From NCBI RefSeq assembly GCF_001411495.1, contig NZ_CP012984.1, positions 124,001-188,000 on the forward strand: a stretch of DNA of 64,000 bases, in the 5' to 3' direction. Origin of the DNA: Burkholderia cepacia ATCC 25416. GTDB taxonomy: Bacteria > Pseudomonadota > Gammaproteobacteria > Burkholderiales > Burkholderiaceae. Below are positions 1 to 8,438 of the stretch, piece after piece. The stretch's first letter is position 1; each line of letters begins with the position of its first letter. A program made the position numbers and the translations under genes. Below the pieces are notes generated by a model. That model had not been told where the DNA came from and ran no database searches. It saw only the letters and a program-made list of their open reading frames with translations.

Positions 1-525
1 CCCGGACAGATGCGCGGCCGCCAGCGCGCCCGCCGCCGCGAAATCGACGGTCACGCACGGCAACGTGCGCGACGCATGCACGCGTTCCCACATGCACAGC
101 ACGATCGATGCGCCGTGACGCGCGATGTCGGCGAGCTCCGCTTCGGCGAGATCGGTGTTCATCACGATCGCGCCGGCCGCGAGCGTCCCCGCGATCCGCT
201 CGAGGTAGTTGCGCGTGATCGCCGGATCGTCGTCGGTATTGGACACGAGCAGGTAATGGCCGCGCTTGCGCGCCTCGCGTTCGGCGGCCAGCACGAACTC
301 CGGGTAGAACGGGTTCGTGATGTTCGACAGCATTAGCGCGAGCGTCGACGTGCGGCCCTCTGCGAGCGCGCGCGCAGTCAGGTTCGGCCGATAGCCGAGT
401 TCGCGGATCGCCGCCATCACGCGTTCGACGGTCGCTGGCTTCACCTTCTGCGGATTGCGCAGCACGTTCGAGACGGTCGCCGCCGTGACGTTCGCGCGCT
501 GTGCGACTTGCGCGAGCGTCACCAA
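1..525 (-). CDS. LacI-family transcriptional regulator (partial, C-terminus outside window)
   Basis: Sugar-responsive DNA-binding repressor. The visible 175 codons begin with a LacI-type helix-turn-helix (VAQRANVTAATVSNVLRN near residues 6-23), the hinge pattern (LGYRPNLTARAL), then the start of the periplasmic-binding-protein-like sensor domain (LMLSNITNPFYPEFV). The start is TTG at 525 with GGAGG six bases upstream; GTG at 522 is the alternative. It is divergent from the sugar ABC operon at 761, so it probably controls that operon through the palindrome at 703-722, much as GanR does for the Bacillus gan operon. Regulator identity is clear; ligand and target are inferred from context. Confidence 0.9.
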   Translation of the reverse strand, partial: MVTLAQVAQRANVTAATVSNVLRNPQKVKPATVERVMAAIRELGYRPNLTARALAEGRTSTLALMLSNITNPFYPEFVLAAEREARKRGHYLLVSNTDDDPAITRNYLERIAGTLAAGAIVMNTDLAEAELADIARHGASIVLCMWERVHASRTLPCVTVDFAAAGALAAAHLSG

Positions 526-702
526 GCGCGGCCTCCGGTCGGCCTGTCGGCATGGTGCAGCGGAAGTGAAGCGGGAGAGTGTCTGCTCATATTCTGGGAG
601 TCTGTCCCACAAGTTGCACAGGGACAGCCGATACGCTAATTTCTCGACACATCAGAGGAAGGAGACGACATGGTACGGCGAACCGGGCAATTTGCGCCAC
701 TG

Positions 703-722
703 AAATTTAAGCGATTAAATTT
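703..722. promoter_or_regulatory. LacI-type operator upstream of the galactan transporter operon
   Basis: AAATTTAAGCGATTAAATTT is a 20-bp inverted repeat with one mismatch, lying 38 bp before the transporter ATPase start and in the gap to the divergent LacI gene. The same core, TTTAAGC/GCTTAAA, is perfect at 9655-9668 before the galactanase gene. Its A/T richness stands out sharply from the surroundings. Binding by the adjacent LacI protein is inferred. Confidence 0.75.
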
Positions 723-760
723 TCCGATCCGATGCGTATGACGGGCTGGAGGAGAGCGCG

Positions 761-1915
761 ATGACCGCCATTTCATTGAAGGACGTCTCGAAGCGCTACG
801 GCGACCATGCGCCGGTGCTGCGTGACGTGAACCTTGAGATCGCGTCGCACGAATTCTGCGTGTTTCTCGGTCCGTCGGGCTGCGGAAAATCCACGCTGTT
901 GCGGATGATCGCCGGTCTCGAGGACGTGACCGAGGGCGAGCTGCGGATCGGCGGCGCACGAATTAACGACACACCGCCCGCGGAGCGCGGCGTCGCGATG
1001 GTGTTCCAGAGCTACGCGCTGTTTCCGCACATGACCGTGTTCGACAACATCGGTTTCGGGCTTCGGATCGCCGGCACGCCGAAGGACGAGATCCGCCGCC
1101 GCGTGACCGAGGCCGCGCGCGTGCTGCAGCTTGAAGCACTGCTCGATCGCAAGCCGAAGGCTTTGTCCGGCGGGCAGCGGCAGCGCGTGGCGATCGGCCG
1201 CGCGATCGTGCGTGAGCCGCGCGTGTTCCTGTTCGACGAGCCGTTGTCGAATCTCGACGCGACGCTGCGCGGCCAGACGCGTGTCGAAATCGCGCGGCTG
1301 CACGCGCGCTTCACGCAATCGAGTTCGGTCTACGTCACGCATGACCAGATCGAGGCGATGACGCTGGCCGACCGGATCGTGCTGCTGCATGCTGGCGACG
1401 ACGTCGCGCGCTTCGGCAGCATCGCGCAGGCCGGTGCGCCGCTCGAGCTGTATCACCGGCCGGCCAACCGCTTCGTCGCCGGCTTCATCGGCTCGCCGCG
1501 GATGAACTTTCTGCCGGCCATCGTCGACGCGTGCGATGCGCACGGCTGCCGGCTGACGCTGGACCGTACGGGCGAAACGCTGACGCTGCGCGAGCGCCCG
1601 CTGCCGCGCCACGTCGGCTGCGGCGCGCGCGTGCTGCTCGGGATCCGTCCCGAGCACCTCACGATCGCGGCGTCCGGCGATGCCGGCTTGCCGTCGATCG
1701 TCCGCGACATCGCGCTCGTCGAGCAACTCGGCGAAGCCGCGTACGTGCATCTCGACCAGCCCGACGGCGTCCCGCTGCTCGCGAAACTGCCGGGTCAGGC
1801 CACGTTGCGGCGCGGCGAGCGCCACGCATTCCACGTGCCGCCGTCGCGGTGCCACCTGTTCGACGAAGCCGGCATCGCGTTGCCGGCCATTCACGCCGAA
1901 GCGGCGTTCGCGTAG
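761..1915 (+). CDS. Sugar ABC transporter ATP-binding protein (CUT1/MsmK-UgpC type)
   Basis: Energises uptake of an oligosaccharide at the inner membrane. The 384 residues contain Walker A GPSGCGKST (37-45), Q-loop VFQSYALFP (81-89), signature LSGGQ (135-139), Walker B FLFDEP (156-161) and switch His194, followed by the C-terminal OB-fold (TOBE) regulatory domain typical of MalK/UgpC proteins. A GGAGGAGAG ribosome-binding site precedes ATG 761. It is the first gene of an operon with binding protein, two permeases and GH42 beta-galactosidase, which points to galacto-oligosaccharides as substrate. Gram-positive gan operons lack their own ATPase, so this arrangement differs from Bacillus. Confidence 0.93.
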   Translation: MTAISLKDVSKRYGDHAPVLRDVNLEIASHEFCVFLGPSGCGKSTLLRMIAGLEDVTEGELRIGGARINDTPPAERGVAMVFQSYALFPHMTVFDNIGFGLRIAGTPKDEIRRRVTEAARVLQLEALLDRKPKALSGGQRQRVAIGRAIVREPRVFLFDEPLSNLDATLRGQTRVEIARLHARFTQSSSVYVTHDQIEAMTLADRIVLLHAGDDVARFGSIAQAGAPLELYHRPANRFVAGFIGSPRMNFLPAIVDACDAHGCRLTLDRTGETLTLRERPLPRHVGCGARVLLGIRPEHLTIAASGDAGLPSIVRDIALVEQLGEAAYVHLDQPDGVPLLAKLPGQATLRRGERHAFHVPPSRCHLFDEAGIALPAIHAEAAFA

Positions 1916-1978
1916 TGGCGTAGGGCCGCCCCGCCGCGCGCGACGCGGCATTCAACACACCAATACCAGGAGACAACG

Positions 1979-3217
1979 ATGAGACTTCGTGCGAGCCGAC
2001 TGCTGCTTGCCCTGACGACTGCGGCGGTCTGCGCCGCGGGGACGGCCGACGCGGGCACGTTGAAAGTTAACGTCGCCGCGCGCGGCAACCAGCGCGCGAC
2101 GTGGCAGGCGACGTTCGACCAGTTCCACAAGGCCAATCCGGACATCGACCTGAAGGTCAGCTACGTCGGCGAGGAGGCATACAAGGTGCAGATGTCCGGC
2201 TGGCTCGCGACCGATCCGCCCGACGTGCTGAGCTGGAACAACGGCGAAAGGCTCGCGTATTTCGCGAAGCGCGGGCTGATCGAGGACCTGAGCGCGGACT
2301 GGCAGAAGAACGGCTGGAGCGATACGTATGCGTCCGTCAAGCAGTCGTCGACCTACGGCGGCAAGCTCTACAGTTTGCCGCTCGGCTATGACGCGTACGG
2401 GCTGTTCTATCGCAAGGACCTGTTCGAGAAGGCCGGCATTCACGGCGAGCCGGCCGACTGGCCGCAGTTTCTCGACGCGTGCCGCAAGCTGAAGGCGGCC
2501 GGCATCGCGCCGATCGCGGTGGCCGCGCGCGATGCATGGACGCTCGCCGCGTGGTTCGACTACCTCGACCTGCGGATCAACGGCTATGCGTTCCACCAGA
2601 AGCTGATGGCCGGCGACGTCGCCTATACCGATCCGCGCGTGCGGGCCGTGTACGCAGCATGGAAGAAGCTGATCGACGACAAGTATTTCATCGACAACGC
2701 ATTGTCCTACGACGTCGATTCGCTGAGCCCGCTGATCGTCAACGGCCAGGCCGCGATGACGCTGATGGGCACGTGGTATTCGGCCGGATTGCTGAGCGCG
2801 ACGCGCAACCCGATCAGCTTCTTCCGGTTCCCGGTGATCGACGCGTCGGTGCCGCTTGCCGAGGACGGCCCGGTCAACGTGCTGATCGTCCCCGCGAAGG
2901 CGCACAACAAGACCGATGCGCGACGCTTCCTCGCGTTCATGGGGCAGCCGGCGGTCAGCGGCGAGTTCGCGAAGGGGATGGGGCAACTGCCGTCGAACAA
3001 CAAGGCGCCCGAGCCGCAGGACCCGATCTCGAAGATCGGCTTCCATACGCTCGCGACGACGCCGGGCGGGATCGCGCAGTTCTACGACCGCGACATGACG
3101 AAGGAAATGGCCGACGAGGGGATGAAGGCGATGCAGCAGTTCCTGTCCGATCCGGCGCAGCTCGATGCGATCCTGCAGCGCCTCGAGCAGACCCGCAAGC
3201 GCATTTACCGCAAGTAA
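1979..3217 (+). CDS. Sugar ABC transporter substrate-binding protein (family 1)
   Basis: Periplasmic receptor for an oligosaccharide. The 412-residue protein starts with a Sec signal peptide (two Arg, a Leu/Ala-rich core, cleavage likely after TADA near residue 25). The mature part has the extracellular family 1 pattern: an early NVAARGNQRATW strand, a VSYVGEEAYKVQM segment, the PDVLSWNNGE motif and the LPLGYDAYGLFYRKDLF hinge region common to GanS/MalE-like proteins. It lies 63 bp after the ATPase gene and 90 bp before the first permease. A hairpin at 3230-3255 follows it. Galacto-oligosaccharide specificity is inferred from the GH42 and GH53 neighbours. Confidence 0.92.
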   Translation: MRLRASRLLLALTTAAVCAAGTADAGTLKVNVAARGNQRATWQATFDQFHKANPDIDLKVSYVGEEAYKVQMSGWLATDPPDVLSWNNGERLAYFAKRGLIEDLSADWQKNGWSDTYASVKQSSTYGGKLYSLPLGYDAYGLFYRKDLFEKAGIHGEPADWPQFLDACRKLKAAGIAPIAVAARDAWTLAAWFDYLDLRINGYAFHQKLMAGDVAYTDPRVRAVYAAWKKLIDDKYFIDNALSYDVDSLSPLIVNGQAAMTLMGTWYSAGLLSATRNPISFFRFPVIDASVPLAEDGPVNVLIVPAKAHNKTDARRFLAFMGQPAVSGEFAKGMGQLPSNNKAPEPQDPISKIGFHTLATTPGGIAQFYDRDMTKEMADEGMKAMQQFLSDPAQLDAILQRLEQTRKRIYRK

Positions 3218-3229
3218 TGCGCCGCGCGG

Positions 3230-3255
3230 CCGGGCCGGCGAGGATGTCGGCCCGG
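3230..3255. terminator. Intra-operon hairpin after the binding-protein gene
   Basis: CCGGGCC at 3230-3236 pairs with GGCCCGG at 3249-3255 across a 12-nt loop. No T-run follows. Hairpins at this point often stabilise binding-protein mRNA relative to the permease cistrons; that role is inferred. Confidence 0.4.
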
Positions 3256-3307
3256 TGCTTCATCGTCACCTCGTCACCGTCACGTTCGTTTCATCGAAGG
3301 CCATCTC

Positions 3308-4225
3308 ATGTCAACCAGCCTGTCCGAAAGCGCCGCGCGCCGCGATGCCGGCCCTCAGCGGCCTGCGCGCGCGTCGCTCGCGCGGCGGCGCAACCGCGCG
3401 GCCCTGTGGTTCGTGCTGCCGGGTTTCGCGCTCTTCACCGTGTTCGTGCTGTACCCGATCGTCAGCAGCATCTGGCTGAGCTTCCATCACTGGGACGGGA
3501 TGACGCCGATGATGTTCGCCGGGCTCGACAACTATCGCGAGCTGCTGCAGTCCGATACGTTCTACGTCGCGCTGAAGAACAACGTGCTGTGGCTCGTGCT
3601 GTTCCTCGCCGCACCGCCGCTCGGCCTCGCACTCGCGCTATACCTGAACCAGAACGTGTTCGGGATCCGGCTCTTGAAGTCGCTGTTCTTCGCGCCGTTC
3701 GTGTTGCCGGGCGTCGTCGTCGGCCTGGTGTTCTCGTGGTTCTACGATCCGACGTTCGGGCTGCTGAAGCTGATTGTCGGGCACGGCATCCCGGTGCTCG
3801 GCGATCCGCGTTATGCGACCTACGGCGTGATCGCCGCCGCGCTGTGGCCGCAGATTCCGTTCTGCATGATCCTCTACCTGACCGGGCTCACCGGCATCAA
3901 CGGCGAGATCGTCGAGGCGGCGCGGATGGAAGGCGCGCGCGGCTTCACGCTGCTGTGGCACGTGATCCTGCCGCAGTTGCGGCCCGCGACCTTCATGGCG
4001 GTCGTGCTGACCGTGATCGGCGCGCTGCGCAGCTTCGACCTGATCTCCGTGATGACGGGCGGCGGCCCGTTCGACAGCTCGACCGTGCTCGCTTACTTCA
4101 TGGTCGACCAGTCGATCAAGTACTACCGCGAAGGCTATTCCGCCGCGATCGCGGTCGTGCTGTTCGCGATCATGCTCGTCTACATCGTGTGGCAGCTGCG
4201 CAAGCTGGTGCGCGTCGAATCATAA
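3308..4225 (+). CDS. Sugar ABC transporter permease 1 (MalF/GanP type)
   Basis: Inner-membrane half of the oligosaccharide importer. The 305 residues comprise a cytoplasmic N-terminus rich in Arg, then six predicted membrane segments beginning at LWFVLPGFALFTVFVLYPIV. The permease EAA loop (EAARMEGARGF followed by HVILPQLRP) lies near residues 203-222 and contacts the ATPase. It is separated by 11 bp from the second permease. Length and topology match MalF-like proteins that lack the large periplasmic loop. Confidence 0.92.
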   Translation: MSTSLSESAARRDAGPQRPARASLARRRNRAALWFVLPGFALFTVFVLYPIVSSIWLSFHHWDGMTPMMFAGLDNYRELLQSDTFYVALKNNVLWLVLFLAAPPLGLALALYLNQNVFGIRLLKSLFFAPFVLPGVVVGLVFSWFYDPTFGLLKLIVGHGIPVLGDPRYATYGVIAAALWPQIPFCMILYLTGLTGINGEIVEAARMEGARGFTLLWHVILPQLRPATFMAVVLTVIGALRSFDLISVMTGGGPFDSSTVLAYFMVDQSIKYYREGYSAAIAVVLFAIMLVYIVWQLRKLVRVES

Positions 4226-4236
4226 GGATCGCGAAA

Positions 4237-5088
4237 ATGTATCCGATGCCCGTGTCCCGCTGGGGACGTCCCGCCCGTTGGTTGTACCGGCTGTCGCTGC
4301 CGTGCGCGCTCGCGCTGTGGCTCGTGCCGCTGCTCGCGGTGCTCGTCACGTCGATCCGCTCGACCGACGAGATCATCGCCGGTCATTACTGGGACTGGCC
4401 GAAACAGTTTGCGCTGCTGGACAACTACGGCGCCGCGCTCGCGCAGACGCCGATGCTGCATTACTTCGCGAACAGCGTTCTGATCACGGTGCCGTCCGTC
4501 GCCGCATCGATCCTGCTCGCGTCGCTCGCCGGGCACGCGCTCGCGAACTTCCGGTTCCGCGGCAACCTCGTGCTGCTCGGGCTGTTCGTCGCCGGCAACT
4601 TCGTGCCGATCCAGATTCTGATGATCCCGGTGCGGCAGATCATGCTCGGCGTCGGTCTCTACAACACCGTGTGGGCGCTCGTGCTGTTCCATACCGCGTT
4701 CCAGACCGGCTTCTGCACGCTGTTCCTGCGCAACTTCATCCGCGAGCTGCCGTTCGAGCTGATCGAGGCCGCGCGCGTCGAAGGCGCGTCCGAGTGGGCG
4801 ATCTACTGGCGCGTCGTGCTGCCGCTCGTGCGGCCGGCGCTCGCCGCGCTCGCGATCCTCGTGTTCACGTTCGTGTGGAACGACTACTTCTGGGCACTGT
4901 GCCTCACGCAAGGCGACGACGCGGCGCCGATCACCGTCGGCGTCGCCGCGCTCAAGGGGCAGTGGACGACCGCCTGGAACATCGTGTCGGCCGGCTCGGT
5001 ACTCGCCGCGCTGCCGTCGGTCGCGATGTTCTTCGCGATGCAGAAGCATTTCGTCGCGGGGCTCACTTTCGGCGCGACGAAGGGCTGA
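4237..5088 (+). CDS. Sugar ABC transporter permease 2 (MalG/GanQ type)
   Basis: Second inner-membrane subunit of the importer. The 283 residues have six membrane segments and an EAA loop (EAARVEGASEWAIYWRVVLPLVRP) followed by the characteristic FVWNDYFWAL segment of MalG proteins. AAGGA lies eight bases before ATG 4237; ATG 4246 is a weaker alternative. It follows permease 1 by 11 bp and precedes the beta-galactosidase by 36 bp, so uptake and cytoplasmic hydrolysis are co-transcribed. Confidence 0.92.
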   Translation: MYPMPVSRWGRPARWLYRLSLPCALALWLVPLLAVLVTSIRSTDEIIAGHYWDWPKQFALLDNYGAALAQTPMLHYFANSVLITVPSVAASILLASLAGHALANFRFRGNLVLLGLFVAGNFVPIQILMIPVRQIMLGVGLYNTVWALVLFHTAFQTGFCTLFLRNFIRELPFELIEAARVEGASEWAIYWRVVLPLVRPALAALAILVFTFVWNDYFWALCLTQGDDAAPITVGVAALKGQWTTAWNIVSAGSVLAALPSVAMFFAMQKHFVAGLTFGATKG

Positions 5089-5124
5089 TCCGTCCCGTCC
5101 TCTTTCTTCAGCAAGGAATCCACG

Positions 5125-7095
5125 ATGCACCTCGGCGTTTGCTATTACCCCGAACACTGGCCGCGCGAACAATGGGAGCGCGATGCGCTGCGCATGGCCG
5201 AACTGGGCCTGACGCGCGTGCGGATCGCCGAATTCGCGTGGAGCCGGATGGAGCCGGCGCCCGGCCGCTACGACTGGGCATGGCTCGACGAAGCGATCGA
5301 CACGCTCGCGCGTCAGCAGTTGAAGATCGTGCTCGGCACACCGACCGCCGCGCCGCCGAAATGGCTCGTCGATCGTCATCCGGAGATGCTGCCGGTGGCC
5401 GCCGACGGCGCGGTGTGGCAGTTCGGCTCGCGCCGCCATTACGACATCGCGAGCCCCGTGTATCGCGAGCACTGCGTGCGCATCGTGGACGCGATGGCGC
5501 GACGCTACGGCACGCATCCGGCAGTCATCGCATGGCAGACCGACAACGAGCTCGGCTGTCACAACACGCTGCCGAGCTATACGCGTGCGGCGCTCGAAGG
5601 GTTTCGCGCGTGGCTCGCCGTGCGCTATGGCGACATCGATGCGCTGAATCGTGCATGGGGCAACGTGTTCTGGAGCATGGAGTATCGCGGTTTCGACGAG
5701 ATCGAATTGCCGCGCCATACGCCGACCGATGCGAATCCCGCCCATCTGCTCGACTTCCGCCGCTATCAGTCGGACGAGGTCGCGCGGTTCCACGCCGTGC
5801 AGGTCGATGCGATCCGTCCGCACGCGCCGGGCCGCGATGTGCTGCACAACTTCATGGGCTTTTTTACCGAGTTCGATCACCATGCGTTTGCGCGCGGCGG
5901 GCTCGACGTCGCTGCGTGGGACAGCTATCCGGTCCCGCGTACCGAAGTACTGCCGCTCGACGAAGCGGACAAGCGGCGCTGGGCTCGTACCGGCCACCCG
6001 GACGTTTCGGCGTTCTCGCACGACCTGTATCGCGGCATCGGCAACGGGCGGATGTGGGTGATGGAGCAACAGGCCGGGCCGGTGAACTGGGGGCCGTACA
6101 ACCCGGTGCCGCACGCAGGCGCGGTGCGGCTGTGGACGTGGGAAGCGTTCGCGCATGGCGCGGAGCTCGTGTCGTATTTCCGCTGGCGGCAGTATCCGCA
6201 TGCGCAGGAGCAACTGCATTCGGGGCTCAACGCACCGGACGACCGGCTGTCGCCGGGCGGTCGTGAAGTGGCGCGTGTGGCGTGCGAACTGGCCGCGCTG
6301 GATCCCGCGTTCGTCGGCGGTTCGCGTGAGACGGCCCGCGTCGCGCTGCTGTTCGACTACGAGGCCGACTGGATGATCCGGATCCAGCCGCACGGCGCCG
6401 ACTTCGACTATCAGCAGCACGCGTTCGACTGGTATCGCGCGCTGCGCGAGCTGGGCCTCGACGTCGACATCGTCGCGGCCGGCGCCGACCTGTCGCGTTA
6501 TGCGCTCGTCGTCGCGCCGACGCTGCCGGTCGTCACGGATCGCATCGTCGAGCAGGTTGCGGGCGGATTCGCCCACTGGCTGTTCGGGCCGCGCACGGGT
6601 TCACGCACCGCGGCATTCGCGATCGCGCCGGGTCTCGCACCGGGCAAGCTGCGCGACGTGCTGCCGGTGAGGATCGGCCAGGTCGAGTCGCTGCGGCCAT
6701 CGCTCGCGCCGCGTGTCTCGTTCGATGGCGTCGACGGCCATGCGCTGAAATGGCGCGATCACATCGACAGGGAAGCGGCACCGGGCGTCGACGTGCTCGC
6801 CGCGTGCGACGACGGCGTGCCGGCACTCGTGCGGCGCGCTCACGTGACGATGGCGACCGCCTGTTTCGACCGCGCGCTGTTGCGCGCGATCGTCTCCCGC
6901 TGCGCGCGAGATGCCGGGTTGCAGGTACGGGCGCTCCCGGACGGTGTGCGGTTGCGTCGACGCGGGCGCGTCACGTTCGCGTTCAACTACGGCGACGCAC
7001 CCTGCCTGCTGCCCGCGCCGGACGGTGCGCGCTTTGTGCTCGGCGGCCGGGAACTCGGCGCGGTGGACGTTGCCGCCTGGGTCGAGCCGGACTGA
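5125..7095 (+). CDS. GH42 beta-galactosidase
   Basis: Hydrolyses terminal beta-galactosides, here most likely galacto-oligosaccharides brought in by the upstream transporter. The 656 residues show the GH42 start (GVCYYPEHW), the acid/base Glu142 in WQTDNELG and the nucleophile Glu314 in VMEQQAG, then the trimerisation and C-terminal domains with FAFNYGD near the end. There is no signal peptide, so it acts in the cytoplasm. Length is normal for GH42. The pairing of GH42 with a GH53 galactanase and a CUT1 transporter parallels the Bacillus ganSPQAB operon. An AAGGA site precedes ATG 5125. Confidence 0.95.
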   Translation: MHLGVCYYPEHWPREQWERDALRMAELGLTRVRIAEFAWSRMEPAPGRYDWAWLDEAIDTLARQQLKIVLGTPTAAPPKWLVDRHPEMLPVAADGAVWQFGSRRHYDIASPVYREHCVRIVDAMARRYGTHPAVIAWQTDNELGCHNTLPSYTRAALEGFRAWLAVRYGDIDALNRAWGNVFWSMEYRGFDEIELPRHTPTDANPAHLLDFRRYQSDEVARFHAVQVDAIRPHAPGRDVLHNFMGFFTEFDHHAFARGGLDVAAWDSYPVPRTEVLPLDEADKRRWARTGHPDVSAFSHDLYRGIGNGRMWVMEQQAGPVNWGPYNPVPHAGAVRLWTWEAFAHGAELVSYFRWRQYPHAQEQLHSGLNAPDDRLSPGGREVARVACELAALDPAFVGGSRETARVALLFDYEADWMIRIQPHGADFDYQQHAFDWYRALRELGLDVDIVAAGADLSRYALVVAPTLPVVTDRIVEQVAGGFAHWLFGPRTGSRTAAFAIAPGLAPGKLRDVLPVRIGQVESLRPSLAPRVSFDGVDGHALKWRDHIDREAAPGVDVLAACDDGVPALVRRAHVTMATACFDRALLRAIVSRCARDAGLQVRALPDGVRLRRRGRVTFAFNYGDAPCLLPAPDGARFVLGGRELGAVDVAAWVEPD

Positions 7096-7099
7096 CGCG

Positions 7100-8395
7100 G
7101 TGCAATCGTTGCGTCCGCTGCGGCTGCATTTCGCGCGCCTGGCCGGGATCGCGTACTTCGTGCCGCTGTCAGCGGCGGCACTGATGCTCGGCATCGCGAT
7201 GTCGTTTACCGCGCCGTACCTGTCGCTGTTCGGTGTGGAAGCGGCGGGGATGTCGCCGTTTCTCGCCGGCGTCTTCATGACGTCGATCGCGGCGAGCGGC
7301 GTCGTCGCGAGCACGTGGGCCGGGCGCTGGTCGGATCGACGCGAGCGGCACCGGCCGCTGCTCGTGTTGTCGCTCGCGGCTGCCGCGCTCGGCTTCGCGC
7401 TCCTGTGCGTGCTGCGCGCGCATGGGCCGGTGATCGCCGCCGGCACGATCCTGCTCGGCGCGGGCGCCGTGTCGCTGTCGCAGATCTTCTCGTTCGCGCG
7501 CGCGGTGCTGCCCGTCGCCGACGATGCGCAGCGCGAACTCGCGTCGGCCGCGCTACGCACGATGCTGTCGATCGCATGGGTGTTCGGTCCCGCGCTCGGT
7601 GCGCTGATTCTCGCGCAGACCGGCTTTACCGGGCTCTTTCTTTCGGCTTCCGCGGGCTTCGTCGCATGCGCGGCGATCGTCGCGCGGATCCCGGAGCCGG
7701 CGCGCCGGCCCGCGACCGTTCACCTGCCGGCCGTGACCCGCGTTGCGCCGCCGCTTGACGATGCGCGTGCGGCGATCGTCGTCGCGTCGCGCGCCAGCGT
7801 GTTGCGCACCCTCGTCGCGCTGACGCTGATCGGCCTCGTGGCGAACGCGACGATGATCGTGCTGCCGCTCTTTATCGTGCGTGCGCTCGGCGGCACGCCG
7901 GCGAACGTATCGGCCGCGCTCGGGCTGGCCGCGCTGCTCGAGATTCCGATGATGCTGTGGCTCGGCATCCGCTCGACACACCTCGACAAGGCGCGCTGGC
8001 TGACCGCATGCGCGCTCGTGCATGCGGCGTATTTCATCGGCCTTGCGGCGGTGACGCGCGTGAACCTGATCCTGCCGCTGCAACTGCTGAGCGCATGCGT
8101 GGTCGCGATCACGTCGTGCCTCGGAATGACGCACGTATGCGACCTGATGCCGACGCGCCCGGGCACCGCGACCGCGATGTTCTTCAGTACCGCGCGGGTC
8201 GGTTCGATCGCATCGGGTGTGTTGTCGGGCGCGTGCGTCGACCTGTTCGGCTATCGCGCGACGTTCGCCGGATGCTGCGGGCTCGCGCTCCTGGCGTGCG
8301 TGCTGCTCGCCGTGGATGCGTACGGCGGGCGGGGCGACGCAGGCGGCGGGAACGGCACGCGCGGTGCGCGCCGCGGCTTCGGTTCACCGCACTGA
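7100..8395 (+). CDS. MFS sugar-efflux-type transporter (SetA/SotB-like)
   Basis: Twelve-segment major facilitator, 431 residues from GTG 7100, four bases after the beta-galactosidase stop; TTG 7109 is an alternative start. The N-terminal FTAPYLSLF segment, the GRWSDRRERHRPLLVLS loop between segments 2 and 3, and a short loop after segment 6 resemble sugar efflux transporters of the SET family. In this operon it may vent excess galactose or oligosaccharide released by the beta-galactosidase, or it may be an importer; the sequence does not decide. The last codons form the left arm of a hairpin shared with the convergent galactanase gene. Confidence 0.8.
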   Translation: MQSLRPLRLHFARLAGIAYFVPLSAAALMLGIAMSFTAPYLSLFGVEAAGMSPFLAGVFMTSIAASGVVASTWAGRWSDRRERHRPLLVLSLAAAALGFALLCVLRAHGPVIAAGTILLGAGAVSLSQIFSFARAVLPVADDAQRELASAALRTMLSIAWVFGPALGALILAQTGFTGLFLSASAGFVACAAIVARIPEPARRPATVHLPAVTRVAPPLDDARAAIVVASRASVLRTLVALTLIGLVANATMIVLPLFIVRALGGTPANVSAALGLAALLEIPMMLWLGIRSTHLDKARWLTACALVHAAYFIGLAAVTRVNLILPLQLLSACVVAITSCLGMTHVCDLMPTRPGTATAMFFSTARVGSIASGVLSGACVDLFGYRATFAGCCGLALLACVLLAVDAYGGRGDAGGGNGTRGARRGFGSPH

Positions 8396-8419
8396 CGCGG
8401 CATGCGCCGGTGCGGTGAA
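8383..8419. terminator. Bidirectional hairpin between convergent genes
   Basis: TTCACCGCAC (8383-8392) and GTGCGGTGAA (8410-8419) are perfect 10-bp arms around a 17-nt loop that itself can pair. It overlaps the MFS 3' end and lies just past the galactanase stop (8439). There is no strong T-run on either side, so it is a terminator-like hairpin placed where both genes end. Confidence 0.55.
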
Positions 8420-8438
8420 GTCGCGACGCCGCGACGCG

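Noticed and set aside
2479..4236. Plus-strand open frame upstream of permease 2 in the same frame
   Set aside because: It overlaps the binding protein and permease 1 in another frame and has Arg-rich nonsense composition; only the part from 4237 is a gene.
4180..6576. 798-codon open frame on the minus strand
   Set aside because: It lies antisense to the permease and GH42 genes, is Arg/His-rich with no domain, and is a typical GC-rich shadow frame.
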